From NCBI RefSeq assembly GCF_048544455.1, contig NC_133538.1:44159969-44223968 (forward strand): 64,000 nucleotides of DNA. Reading direction: 5' to 3'. The notes beneath the pieces were generated by a model. It made no database searches and had not been told where the DNA came from. It saw only the letters and a program-made list of their open reading frames with translations. The translations under genes were made by a program, and so were the position numbers. The DNA is from Silene latifolia (Eukaryota; Streptophyta; Magnoliopsida; Caryophyllales; Caryophyllaceae). This document shows, in pieces, positions 10,798 to 21,781 of this stretch. Position 1 is the stretch's first letter; each line of letters begins with the position of its first letter.

Positions 10798-10989
10798 ATA
10801 ATGGGACATAGGTGACGGGTCAAAGGTACTCAAGCCTTCCCTTTGACGATCTTTCACCTAGAACTGTCTAGGTAGGACCTGTAGGGCCTATCAAAACAGC
10901 ACTCAAGGAAAAAGATTAGAACGACCTCAAGGGAAAAATCCCTTGAGGCTAAAAACAGACAGAATTAAACAAATAAATAAATAGTTTCC
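10798..10989 (-). other. Short leader of int2, no gene
   Basis: About 190 bp of noncoding leader lies between primer site and mini-gag. It contains an inverted repeat (cctcaaggg...cccttgagg) around 10932-10953 that could form a hairpin. Confidence 0.5.
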
Positions 10990-11007
10990 TCCCCGGCAAC
11001 GGCGCCA
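10990..11007 (-). promoter_or_regulatory. Primer-binding site, tRNA-Asp type (int2)
   Basis: The minus strand reads tggcgccgttgccgggga five bases after the end of LTR3 (aattt spacer). It is complementary to the 3' end of plant tRNA-Asp and typical of Athila elements. Confidence 0.9.
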
Positions 11008-11012
11008 AAATT

Positions 11013-12486
11013 TGATACGTCTGTCGTATACCTATCAAAAATAAACTAACTAAACTAACTATATAGCTAGGGAAGTCAGGTCGATCTCCTCAGGGAGGCA
11101 AGATATCTGTAGAAGTCCGTCTATTTGGTCACAAATGGGGGAGGGTTGTTTGAATTGTTTTCTAAACTACAAAGTTTAAAGGAAGAGAAGTAGAGACAAG
11201 AGCAGTAAAAGCAAGAAATAGAATTAAACTATCAGATAGAGAAGGGACATGTCGGGAATTCGGTTCACTACGGTAGTCCAGTGACTCAGCTGAAACGATT
11301 TAGACGAATTAATGCGAGACGGATACGGAAAGGTCCTTTCGGTCCACTTTCTATCCTAAAACACCACTAACTTAACTTTCATTCTCGCTAGGGTTGTCTA
11401 CTGTTCATAGCAGGCCTATTTAGTCCAATCTTTCGATCTAGGATTAATTCTAGTCAAATTAAAGAGATGACTCAGAAGCGTGCACTCAACTAAGTCGATA
11501 AATACAATTAAATTACTATGGTGACAGAATCTCAGAATTAATTCATCTATTTCATTTACTACATCGTCACATTCCTACCGCAGATCCCCTTATCCCAACA
11601 TGCAAGAGGTTTAGCTACTCATATCGCTATTAATAACAAAACTAATAACAAAAGACGAATTAAAAATAAACATAATGAAATAACAAATAAAATGCATAAA
11701 AGTAAATTAGGGCAGAAGAATAAATGAAGTAAACAAGGAATTAAAGCAAACAAATGATTGATTATTATTAAGAGAAGAGAAAGGCATTACAATCGTGCGA
11801 ATCCGGCGTAAAGAACACAAAATCCGAGCAAAACAATTCCGAGAACAAGGTTACAGTGAAAGGGAAAAAGCAACGTAATAAAGTTCTCTGTGTAAAACTG
11901 ATTAAGATCCAGATAGCTCCTAATGACCTAGTAAAACGTGCTTAAATTGAAAAATAAATAAGTTTAACGAAATAAAACAAATCACGGGCTAATTAAAGCC
12001 CATAACAGCAGAAACCACTCGGTCGAGTGGAATAAAACCACTCGATCGAGCAAACCTCAGCACAATCTACTCGATCAAGTAGAATAGTTACTCGATCGAG
12101 TAACTCCCTTTCAGCAACTTCTGGATCGAGTAGAAAACTACTCGATCGAACAACCATGGATGCAGAAACCATTCGATCGAGTGAATAAACCACTCGATCG
12201 AGTCTTATGTCTTCATTTTAGCTTAGACTCGTCACCGACTGCCTCGTAAAACATGCCTTCACGCATTCCAATGCAGTATCTCACTCAGGAAAATCCCGTC
12301 TCCTCTAAATGCATGCAAAAAGGACGAAAAAGGGTACGATTCCACTACTTTCGCGTTCATTTCTACAAAACGGACAAAACGAACCAAAGTAGCTAATTCA
12401 GGGAAAAATACTATAAAAACAGTATAAAAATGCATGGAAATACGTGCTGAAACAGGCTAAAAAGACTATACAAAATGCACGTATCA
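11013..12486 (-). repeat. LTR3, 5' LTR of int2
   Basis: A 1474-bp LTR on minus, TGATACGTGC at 12486 to ...GACGTATCA at 11013, followed by the primer site. Its outer edge abuts element D 3' noncoding DNA at 12487. The neighbouring 5 bases (acaac) do not match those next to LTR2 (aaatt), so int2 with LTR2 and LTR3 is not a simple single insertion. Confidence 0.9.
12014..12204. repeat. TCGATCGA palindrome array in LTR3
   Basis: Eight copies or variants of ACTCGATCGAGT at intervals of about 24, 27, 22, 30, 19, 32 and 21 bp. Some copies carry single changes (cggtcgag, gatcaag, ggatcgag). Confidence 0.9.
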
Positions 12487-13895
12487 ACAACTTTTAACTT
12501 TTTGCATTTTCTTTTGAATATTTTCAAAGCCACCCCATTTGTAGCGAGGGTGCTTATATTTGAAGCATAGGAGTTCTTATTTTTGTACTCCTCTTTTCTT
12601 TGATGCAAATTGCAAACTTCTTGTTTTTCATTTCAAGGCTTGAACTCAAATTTTGATAATTTTTGTGCCCATTCCCTTTTGTTGACAAAATGTGGTAGAA
12701 TGTGGAAGATGGTTGCATGGGTTCAAGGGTCACCTTGGAATAAACGGTAGCCAAGGAGTTATCACACCACAAGGTACTCATGACAAGGCCTTAATCCATG
12801 GGTCAAAGGATACTAGCATGACACATCCTAGGGTGTTTTAGAAGCATTCTAATAAGCAAAGTCTTAAGAAGAAAAAGTATCTACAAGGGCCTTATATACA
12901 CTTGTCAAGCTTCCCAAATACATGTTTTCACAAAATTTTTCCTATAATGCAACTACATGCCATGATGCAACTAAAATTTATACAATCTAATGCATATGAT
13001 TCTACCAACTAGTATGCCATATAAACAAAATGCAACTCCTAGAATCGTATTGGTGTATACCGCATCAATCAAAATAAAGCCACATAGTCATTAACATAGA
13101 GAGGAAAAAGGAGATTGGAAAGATCATACCATACGGTCTTCATAATCCTCATGTCTCGGATGTGGCTTAGTCAATCAATGTGAAAGAAGGATAAACAAAC
13201 AAACAAGTATATACAAAATATAGACAATTCTACACTATAAAGGAATGAACATGTTTTTGGTTTTTCAATTCATCAATTTTTATGGTTTTTAATTTTATGA
13301 AATAAAAGAACATGTTTTTGTATTTTTTTCAAATTTTTTTAGTTTTTTTAATTTTTGATTTAAAAGTCAAGTTAGAATTTCTTATCCCCACACTAGTATG
13401 GGCATTGTCCTCAATGGCCAAAATGACAGGAAATTATGCAAGCTAAATGAGAATGCTTGATTTCTATACTAGTATGCAAACTATGTGACATATATACAAG
13501 TGTTTTATTCTAAGCTACACTATATGATGCATGAATTTCTTGGTTGGAGAGCGAATTTAAATTAACTCCCATTTCTTGTGCTTAAACTTCCCCAAACCAA
13601 GTAAGACACTATTTCTAATGTCAAAAATAAGAAAGTTTATGCCCAAGTATGCAATGCATGAAACTAATTTGTCAATTTGGATTTTTCAAAAGTGGGAGCA
13701 ATAAATTTATCATCACCTAAATGTTGGCAAGGTGGAATAATAGTCCTTAACTTTTACAAGGACACCACGAAAAGTCAAACCAATTAGATGTTAACCAAGT
13801 TAGAAAAGACATGAAATTCTTGTCATGAAAAATGAGAGAGAAAATAAAAACTTCACCTTGGCCATGGTGGGTGCCTCATACCCGCTCCACCTAGT
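12487..13895 (-). other. 3' noncoding region of element D
   Basis: No gene seen. On minus it matches the 3' noncoding DNA of element C (about 59600-60990), including the caccctcactacaaatgg block, the tagtatgggcattgtcctc block (13384-13412 on plus) and a polypurine-like module at 13587-13600. LTR3 cuts it off at 12487, so the D 3' LTR lies beyond the left window edge. Confidence 0.75.
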
Positions 13896-14939
13896 TCATG
13901 AAGATCTTAAATAGTTATCATCATCCCCTCCAAAATCACTATCCCCTTGTGCTTGCACTTCGTCACTCTCATAAAAGTCCATGAACTCCTCCCCCTTGCT
14001 ATTGACCTCCACCGTATCACCGCCACTTGACCCTCCTTCTTCTCCTACTCCATGTGTTCTATGGTTAGCATGCTCTGAGTTTGGAAAAAGGATATCCATT
14101 TGAGTCCAAGAGGGAAGCATTCCCTCTTCATTAATATGCCCTTGATGGGCCAACCGGTGAAATTGTGGATAGAGAGCAAAGTAGTTGTCCACTCTTGCTT
14201 CATATTGATTTTGGAACATTTCTTGGAGCAGACTCGTGATGAAGTCGTCTCTCGGAAGGATGAAGGGATTTGGGTGATTATACGGTTGATATGGAAATGG
14301 TTAAGGCGGGATAACAACTTTCTCTTTGTCATTTGTTTGAGGTTCATGTTGTTGAGGTTGGGTTGGAGGTGGGGTTTGATTTGCTTGGGTTGCATTTGTT
14401 GGGATGAGGTAGGTTGGTACTTGTGAGAGGGGACCCCTTCAAGGTGATATCCTTTTTAAGCCTTCCATTGGAAGGAAGATGGGGGTTCTCCCTTTGGTTA
14501 TCCATTTAGTCCTCTTCACATAGCCTTCAAGGGCTATCCAATGGTGTTGTCGGAGAATCAACATTTCATCAATCTTGGTGTTGCCCGGAAGAGGTGTATA
14601 AGCATTGTTGTTGTTAAAATTGGGGTTGAAGAATTTTGCAAGCTTTGTTATTAATCCGCCATTAACAATGTGGATCATACCATCATCATCTCCATTCCGG
14701 AACTTTGCCCATCTTTCAAGAAGAACTAGGGGGACGTTGAAGTGATAACCTCTCCTACCTTGTATCTTGCGGTAGGACTCCATAAAAACAAGATTAAGTT
14801 CATTCACTACCGTAAGATCACGGCGGGCTAATAGAGTGCTTGTGATAAACCGGTAAGTGAGCCGAATAATGGGGTTTTGAATGTGAGAAGCCGAACATTC
14901 TTTAATGAAAGAGAAATCATGACCCGTCATGGCTCACCA
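13896..14939 (-). pseudogene. Element D ORF2, C-terminal part
   Basis: C-terminal half of the Athila ORF2, split from its N-terminal half (41112-41590) by copia element H. From 14930 it reads LARRDLTVVNELNLVFMES, a GGLITKLAKFFNPNFN block that parallels GGLVTYLAKHFNRNFN of element C, then a block ending at 14439. Another frame carries QNQYEARVDNYFALYPQF (near 14210-14150) and an acidic tail ending at 13896. A frame change lies near 14225-14440. When the H insertion and one duplicated 5-mer are removed, the frame runs on from the other half, which confirms the split. Probably not functional. Confidence 0.8.
14935..14939. repeat. Target duplication of H, left copy (cacca)
   Basis: It pairs with cgcta at 41112-41116. 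Each differs by one transition from cgcca, the sequence that keeps the interrupted ORF2 frame open. Confidence 0.6.
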
Positions 14940-15089
14940 TGTTGGAATATGTGTCCTCCGACAATAATGTGATCACAACTATTGATCATGATGATCACAT
15001 GTTTAAGTCTCATTCTAAAGAATACAATTGGAAAGTAATATTTTACTGTCAACTGGTCCACACATATCGGTAATGATTGGCTGACTAGA
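14940..15089 (+). repeat. Element H 5' LTR, first piece
   Basis: Matches the first 150 bp of the H 3' LTR (39838 onward) with a few substitutions. It is interrupted after ctaga by element G. Confidence 0.9.
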
Positions 15090-15371
15090 TGATGCGTGTC
15101 TTTTATATGATGTTTTACATCCCATTTTACACGCATTTCAGAGTTCATTCATGTAGTTTATGCTACATTTCTCCCTATTTCCGTCTACTTCCGTATTTTT
15201 GTACATTATTGCAGAAATGTGAAGAATTCAACGGAAATTGAGCTAAATCCGTCCCCGACTATCCTGCATTGCAGTTGACGTGAAGTATTGACTCGAGGAA
15301 TGAGCTTGGTGCACATTTCAAAGCCCGAAAGACAAATCCACGAGATTATAGAAGTCAAGTAGCAGCTCAAG

Positions 15372-15476
15372 CAGTCGATCGACCACTACCATCAGTCGAT
15401 CGACCAACCTGCGGGTTCCAGAAGCTACTGTACACTGAAGAGCAGTCGATCGACTGCCATGCTTAGTCGATCGACC
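15372..15476. repeat. AGTCGATCGACT palindrome cassette, G 5' LTR
   Basis: Two pairs of the palindrome AGTCGATCGACT or close variants flank a spacer with gcgggttccagaagctactg. The same cassette recurs at 27165-27277, 28909-29017 and 31181-31286. Confidence 0.9.
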
Positions 15477-15564
15477 AAGCTGCTATCCCAGACGAGAATT
15501 AAAAGATCGAGGAACTTGAAGCCCATTATGTTTAGGTTTTGATAATAAGTGTTACGTATGTTTG

Positions 15565-15573
15565 CTATATAAC
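15565..15573 (+). promoter_or_regulatory. Probable TATA box of G LTR
   Basis: ctatataac lies about 475 bp into the LTR and is conserved in the 3' LTR at 31373-31381. Motif only; no transcription start is visible. Confidence 0.4.
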
Positions 15574-15991
15574 GTAACCTAGAACATCAGATACATCTAT
15601 CTAGTTTTTATTCAGAAATTCATCAGTTTTACATTGAGTTTTCATTAGCTTTAATAATTAGGGTTCGGGATATTATTTTCGCATCGGATTTTCATTCATA
15701 CTTCTAATCATTCCGTTACTATTCTTCTGCAATTTTCGGTATTCCTTCCGTTCTACTTTCAGCTCATCTTTATTCGTTATTAGTATAGAATTGCTAGTTA
15801 GGTTCCCGAAACCGTTTTATCGCTTTATGTTAATTGTTTGTTCAACTATTTTTAGCATGAATTTAGTAGTCTTTATCGTCAATGTTATTGTTATTTTCGC
15901 CATAGCCATGAGTAGCTAAATTAATTGTGCTAGGATGTAGGGAAATTATAGCGTAGGCGGCGTAGTATTAATTTGGACTGAAATCGCGTGT

Positions 15992-16026
15992 CGGGCGATC
16001 GATCGCCATACCGGTCGATCGACTGA
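15992..16026. repeat. Second palindrome pair in G 5' LTR
   Basis: Two palindromes lie about 20 bp apart. The first reads gcgatcgatcgc here but agtcgatcgact in the 3' LTR at 31800, so the palindrome was kept although both arms changed. Confidence 0.8.
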
Positions 16027-16615
16027 CCACGTGAGGTTACCTTTCATTTTAATTGATTTTAATGTTGTATTTAACGAATCAAATGCATGCGACCAGTTAG
16101 ATGCTTAATTTATGACTGACCCATTAGATCGAAAGATAAGGAAAGTTGTTAGATCACCAATTAAAATGACTAAACTGTGCTGAGATCGAAAGATAGGTAA
16201 AGTTTAGATTATTAGTCACTTTTCAGGACGAAACTCAGTATTAGTGATATTAGGGACTTATAGCGAGATCGAAAGATGCTATCTGTTAAGAGTGGACCGA
16301 GAGGACCTCTTTATTTCCCGCCTCATGTGTTTGATTTAGACCTGTTTAATATCTTTGCCGAAACTATAACGAACCGACCATCCTAGTACCTCTTTTATAC
16401 TTGATTTTATATATTTTATTAGTTTACTTTTCTTTTATTGTTATTAGCTATAGACCAAACCCAATCAAACCCCCACCTTTTGTTACCTTAGACCGAATTT
16501 AAACAACTAGAAATTACGTCTGCCTCTCTGTGGTTCGACCCGACTGCCGCTAGCTATAGTTGTAGTTGGAGTTTATAAATATTATTTTTGACACCTCACG
16601 ACGGGTATCAAATTT

Positions 16616-16633
16616 TGGCGCCGTTGCCGGGGA
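16616..16633 (+). promoter_or_regulatory. Primer-binding site, tRNA-Asp type (G)
   Basis: tggcgccgttgccgggga lies five bases after the LTR end, complementary to the 3' end of tRNA-Asp as in Athila elements. Confidence 0.92.
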
Positions 16634-16736
16634 GGCAATTGTTCTAATTTTTAGTTGTTTTTATTTAGTCTTTCTTTAAGTTTAAGGGACTCCCGTTCCT
16701 TAAACTTTTCTTATATTCTTTTCGTAGTTTCTTCTT

Positions 16737-16763
16737 ATGTGCAGGTCACAGGGTGGTGAACTA
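16737..16763 (+). pseudogene. gag: Element G gag, first nine codons
   Basis: ATG 16737 begins MCRSQGGEL, parallel to the MSRRSQGNLLP start of element C gag. The frame is interrupted after the ninth codon by element F, whose target duplication aacta covers 16759-16763. The remainder resumes at 25623. Confidence 0.75.
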
Positions 16764-17753
16764 TGTTGGGGCTGGTGTCCTTAACAGATAGTGCAAGGAC
16801 TTATAAATCTCTAAAAGGATCAAAGGGTATACTTTTGTATCATAATCAGTTGGTCCACGTTTATCAATAACGGTTGGCTTGCTAGATAAGTTTGACGTTA
16901 TTGTCATACAGATGGCGGTGATCAACTGGTCCCTAAAAGTCACACCTATAGGATACGTATGAGAAATGTGACGGTATGAAAATACAGTCATGTAGATGCC
17001 AAATTTGACTAACCAGTTAGTCTGAGTTATTTGACTATTAATTAGTCAAAAATGTGATGTTGAGATATTCTATTTAATACGGATTAAATAAAAATGGCTA
17101 AGACGAATTTAACGATTAATTCGTAAGATTGAATATAAACGATTTATATTTGATTAATGTATATTGAATATAATTATACAATATTGTCTTTGTCGGACAT
17201 GTATTAATAATTCAACTAATCCGTATTATTAGTTGATGCTTTAATAACCGATAACCGATGACGATTTATAATTAAACCGTGTCATATACATTTAGCGCAT
17301 TTCGGGTCGTACCACGAGTTTAAGTGAAGAGGAAATGGAAAAGCCCATTTCTCTTCCTCTCACTCGGTTTGGCCGAGATTAGGAGAACAAAAGGAGAGCT
17401 TCTCCTCTTGCTTAACCTAATTGTCATTTGCTAAAACAAATTAGGGTTTTGGGAATTGTCTCTCTCAAAATTCTAGATCTCTCATCTAACCAAAACTCAC
17501 AAAACAATCCTCTCTATATTGCAAGGCAATTAGAAGATTCATTCTAGCACAAGGGCATTTCTCGGACAATCTTGGGTGCAACAATTAGGAGGAGATCTAC
17601 CTTGATCTCTCATTGCCATTTTGCACTAGGACCGAAGGTTATTTCTATTGCTTAATCGTTCTTCGTTATATTTCGTTTATGACCTTTATTCACATGTTAA
17701 ATTTACGTTATAATCCTTAAATTTAAAGGGTCTTATACGGATATTACCCTACA
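16764..17753 (+). repeat. Element F 5' LTR
   Basis: 990 bp, TGTTGGGGCTGGTGTCC...ATTACCCTACA. Differences from the 3' LTR were seen near 16788, 16964 and 17529 only. Confidence 0.95.
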
Positions 17754-17755
17754 AG

Positions 17756-17767
17756 TGGTATCAGAGC
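17756..17767 (+). promoter_or_regulatory. Primer-binding site, tRNA-iMet type (F)
   Basis: tggtatcagagc starts two bases after the LTR end, the usual initiator-methionine tRNA site of plant copia elements. Confidence 0.95.
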
Positions 17768-19727
17768 GAGGCCACGTAAATTTTTCTATGTGATTTTCAT
17801 CAAACGGATTTTGAATCGGTAATTTTTTTGTTTAAAACCCTCACGGCACAAATTTTTTTTTGTCGGCAATTATTTTTTTTGCTGCGTTTTTTTTGTGTTT
17901 TGTGCTTTGGGATCCGTGTCTTGTATACACGGTGATGGTTGTCTATTGTTTTGTTTTCATTTTGATCTTTGCATATTGTTTTGTAATCGATATTCATCGC
18001 AATATGTTAAAGATCTATCAAAATGATTGCATAAAATTTCGTGTGGCACAAATTTTTGTCTCGAAAAATTCTTGAAAACCGTGTGGCCTCAAGTCACGGC
18101 CTGTTTTCTGTTTTTGCATTGATTTGCGTGCCACACATTTTGTTAGATCGTTTGATCTCTTGTTTTCAATCGTTCTTCACATGTTGTAATTTTAACCGAT
18201 AATTATTGCAATATGTTAAAGATGTAACAATTGTAGTTTGATTTCTATACGGATTAGATTAAAATTGCAATTGTGTTTTATCAAACCGTTTTGTTTTGAT
18301 CTCTTGTTGCTCTCGTTTTAAAGCCGATTGATTTTTTTTTTTGGGCCTTTTGAGGCTCTCGGCATTTTGCCTTATTGAAAAAAAAAAAAAAAATTTCCCT
18401 TTCTGGTACTGTTCACGTACAGCAGTACAGAAAAAAAAAAAAATTTGTTTTTTTTCTTTCGGCCATTTTTGCATAAAACGGTTTTATGCTCTCGCTTGAT
18501 AGTGAAACGGTTCACCCACGAACAATCAAATTACTTTAAAACGATTTAAAGTAACGGATTATCTCGGATTAAAATTAACTTGACTAAAGCGGTTTTGTCA
18601 TATAATTTTAATTATCTTTGGTGGTTTGGATAAATTTAACATAATTACGGAATTATGTCACGAATAAATTTAATTTAGTTGATGCATTTTATTTATCGTT
18701 CTAGTTTAATTTGAATGCTTTTAATTACATATTTATTTATTTTGCAAACGGTTGTAACTTAGTGTGGCCTTAGTAGAACGTGTTACCGTAATGATGGAAC
18801 ACGGTCTTGGTTGTATTTTGAGATCTCGTATCTCCATTTTTATTTCTTTTAATTACAGTTTTTATTTAGAATGTAAATAGGTTTATATTTGTAAATTTTA
18901 AATTGTAATCTTTGAGAAGACCAAAGATGGAGACCGGATGCTCACTCCCGCTCCATGGATCAAGATGGAACATCAAGACAAGCTTCTCGGGTCCAACGGT
19001 GGATTCCAAAGTTGTTTTATGTTCTTTTTATTAGGATAGGCCACACTAGGAATTTTTATTTACGTATTGCATTCTTTTATTTATTTTTCGTAACGATAAT
19101 ATGCATCATATTCCGCCTAAAAACCAAACCACCTAATTATTGCATGAAAACTGACACATATAGAGGTCACGAGTTAGTTTTCTTTGACATTCTCATGTCA
19201 CACGTTTTTTAAGCCATCACCCAAATTAATTCATTCACGCAGACGCTAGTTATTCGTTCACTTAATATGAATTATAATTTAGTTGATGGGATCTTCCTCG
19301 TACAAACAAAAATTGAGAACGGTCTTTATAGGTCAAACTCCAATGAGTCCCTTCTTCGTCGGTAGGCATAATATGACCCCTTCTACGTCGGGTAAGTTGG
19401 AATCGATTGACCTATTTTATCTCAACACTATGGTCACTCGTACGATCCTGTGACTATGGTGGACTATAGATAGGATTTACGGAAATCTATCGACCAAGAG
19501 TTCTTACGGAAGAATTAGCTAAACAGTTGGCTTATCAATTTACAGAAATTGAGTCTTGGGATCACTTGTATCATTCTTGAGGGAGATCAATTATGCAAGT
19601 GCGAGAGTCTACACGTTAAAATGAATTTTTAAATAGACTTAAATCACCTCGATGAGTTGCTTATTTCGTTTTTGTTTTTTCTTTCTTTTTCAGTGTAGAT
19701 CACGAACTTTTAAACTGCTAATAACAA
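17768..19727 (+). other. Element F leader, no gene
   Basis: About 1.96 kb of noncoding 5' leader between primer site and gag. It has T-rich and A-rich tracts (18375-18445). Near 19335-19390 the phrase ccttctacgtcgg and a variant occur, reminiscent of the repeated motif in the leaders of E and H. The short open frames here have no recognisable product. Confidence 0.7.
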
Positions 19728-20553
19728 ATGGCTGGTTCTACTGATAACCCAATGCCAAGTGCCACATTGGACCGTGAGTCCTGGCTTCGGATCTTCATGA
19801 ATCAGATGAATCAGTCTACTCGATCAAGAATGATGGATCAAACTTCGCGGATCGGGAGGCGGCATTACGGAATGTCGCCTGGCTGGCGACGGAAGCTCAA
19901 ATATCTATTAGAGCCCATCTCGGCAAACCCAGGTCCCACGGCTAGAGCTGCTGAAATCACCAAGTTTAATGATTTCTGTATGGAAGCGGGTGCGATTAAA
20001 AACGTACTCATTTTTGCAATGGAACCCAATTTGCAGAAACGCTTCATAGCCCATGGTGCGAACAAGATTTTCACCACGCTCACCAAGGAATTCTCGAAAG
20101 CACCGAGAATCGTGACCTATGAGCATACCACTCGCTTCTTTGATGCGAGACTCCAGAAGGGCCAACCAGTTAGCCCACACATTCTCAGCATGATTGAGAA
20201 TGTCGAGAAGCTGGAGACCTTTGATTGTAAGATCAGCGAGAACATTGTGATCGACCGCATGCTTCACTCACTCCACGATGGTTTTTCGCAATTTAGAGCG
20301 AATTACTATATGAATGATTTGAAGAAAAGTCCCCATGAACGCACTCCCTTCTCGTACGCACCGAGAAGGACATGAAGTTCAGTGGGAGCTTGAAACAGGA
20401 TGTTCTCGTTGTGACAAACAAGGGGAAAGGTAAGGGCAAAGCTCGAGCAAACCTAGCGAGGGTAAACCGAAGTTCAAGAAGTCGGGTTCAGGTAAGAGTG
20501 GGCCTGGTGAGTCGAGCACCTCATCAGGCGCGACAAAGAGCAAGAATGAAAAC
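19728..20553 (+). pseudogene. gag: Element F gag (copia, UBN2-type), frame-broken
   Basis: ATG 19728 starts the capsid-like gag that packages element RNA. The open frame runs to 20375 (215 codons) and includes AIKNVLIFAMEPNLQKRF, the conserved core shared with E gag (AIKNVLIFAMEADLQRRAF). Between about 19820 and 19905 the frame is displaced and then returns, consistent with three single-base deletions. Further single-base losses near 20345 and 20448 shift the reading into the basic, Gly/Lys/Ser-rich linker before the zinc knuckle. No in-frame nonsense substitution is needed to explain the breaks. Confidence 0.85.
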
Positions 20554-21711
20554 ATGGAATGCCATCATTGCCACAAGACTGGGCATTGGAGGCGTACATG
20601 TCCTGTTTATCATGAGGACTTAAAGGCAGGTCGTGTTAAACCTGTTGGTATGTCTTCTCTCTCTTCTACTTTTATTCATATGATTGAGATTAACCACGCA
20701 AGTTACGGAACTTGGGTACTTGATACTGGTTGTGGTTCTCATCTGTGTAATCATGTGCAGGGCCTCCGAAATCTCGAGCCTCTCGTAAAGGGTGAGGTTG
20801 ACCTGCGTGTCGGGAATGGAGCAAGAGTGGCTGCCGTCTCGAGGGGAACATATGTGATCCAGCTTCCTAGCGGATTTGAGTTATTTTTATATAACTGCTA
20901 TTATGTACCCAGTCTTTCCAAAAACATTATTTCTGTTTCTGCACTTGACAAACGTGGTTTTTCATTTGTAATAGAGAATAATACTTGCATTTTCTCATTA
21001 CACGATATGATTTATGGCAAGGCGGTCTCCATGAACGGAATTTATGTTTTAGATCGGACCACCGAAATATTACACGTAATGAATAAAAAGTTAAAGGTTG
21101 GTGACAAAGATCAAACGTATCTATGGCAATCGCTGCGTATGGGACACATTAATGAGAAACGCGTAAAACAGCTCATTAAAAATGGAGCTATCTCGGCCTT
21201 TGATTTTCAATCATTTGGCACGTGTGAATCATGTCTCATCGGTAAGATGACTCGTATTTCCTTCAAAGGTGTTGGAATGCGCGCTGCTGACCTATTAGGA
21301 CTCATACACACGGATGTATGTGGACCTATGTCAATCACCGCACGAGAAGGCTATAGGTATTTCATCACTTTCACGGACGATTTAAGTAGATATGGCTATG
21401 TCTACTTAATGAAGCACAAAAGTGAATCCTTTGAGAAATTCAAAGAATACCAAAATAGGGTACAGAACCTACTTGGTAGAAAGATTAAAACACTACGTTC
21501 AGATCGTGGTGGCGAGTATCTTTCTCACGAGTTTGATCAACACCTCAAAGACTGTGGGATTGCCTTACAGTTAACTCCACCTGGAACACCTCAATTGAAT
21601 GGTGTGTCCGAACGGAGAAATCGAACACTACTTGATATGGTTCGATCCATGATGAGTCACACCGTGTTGCCTGACTCATTGTGGGGTTATGCTCTTCTCA
21701 CACTGCTCTAA
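20554..21711 (+). pseudogene. pol: Element F nucleocapsid knuckle, protease, integrase
   Basis: 385 codons. A CCHC knuckle (CHHCHKTGHWRRTC) opens the segment. The aspartic protease site is DTGCGSH (Asp codon at 20722), followed by a GAG-pre-integrase H-X-C-C region (MGHINEKRV...CESC). The integrase core has Asp in HTDVCGP (21313), Asp in RSDRGGEY (21502) and Glu in VSERRNRT (21610); the last two are 35 residues apart, a DD35E core. The frame ends early at 21711: two apparent single-base deletions near 21705 and 21735 separate it from the reverse transcriptase frame. The gag-pol junction at KPVGM carries a ggtatgt donor-like sequence at the place where E and H have an intron-like segment. Confidence 0.9.
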
Positions 21712-21781
21712 TACTTAATCAAGTCCGTCTAAATCTGTTGACAAGACTCCATATGAACTATGGAAGGGAACGGTCCCTAAC

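Larger units (their letters stand above)
15090..16610 (+). repeat. Element G 5' LTR
   Basis: A 1521-bp LTR, TGATGCGTG...GGGTATCA, followed by aattt and the primer site. It contains two clusters of TCGATCGA palindromes (15372-15476 and 15992-16026) and a TATA-like ctatataac at 15565-15573. Confidence 0.95.

Noticed and set aside
10990..11007. tRNA-like sequence at 10990, and others at 16616, 17756, 33549 and 53994
   Set aside because: These are primer-binding sites complementary to tRNA 3' ends. No cloverleaf or full-length tRNA is present.
6206..12486. Int2 with LTR2 and LTR3 as an ordinary complete insertion
   Set aside because: Flanking 5-mers differ and the LTRs are too unlike each other; a tandem recombinant fits better.
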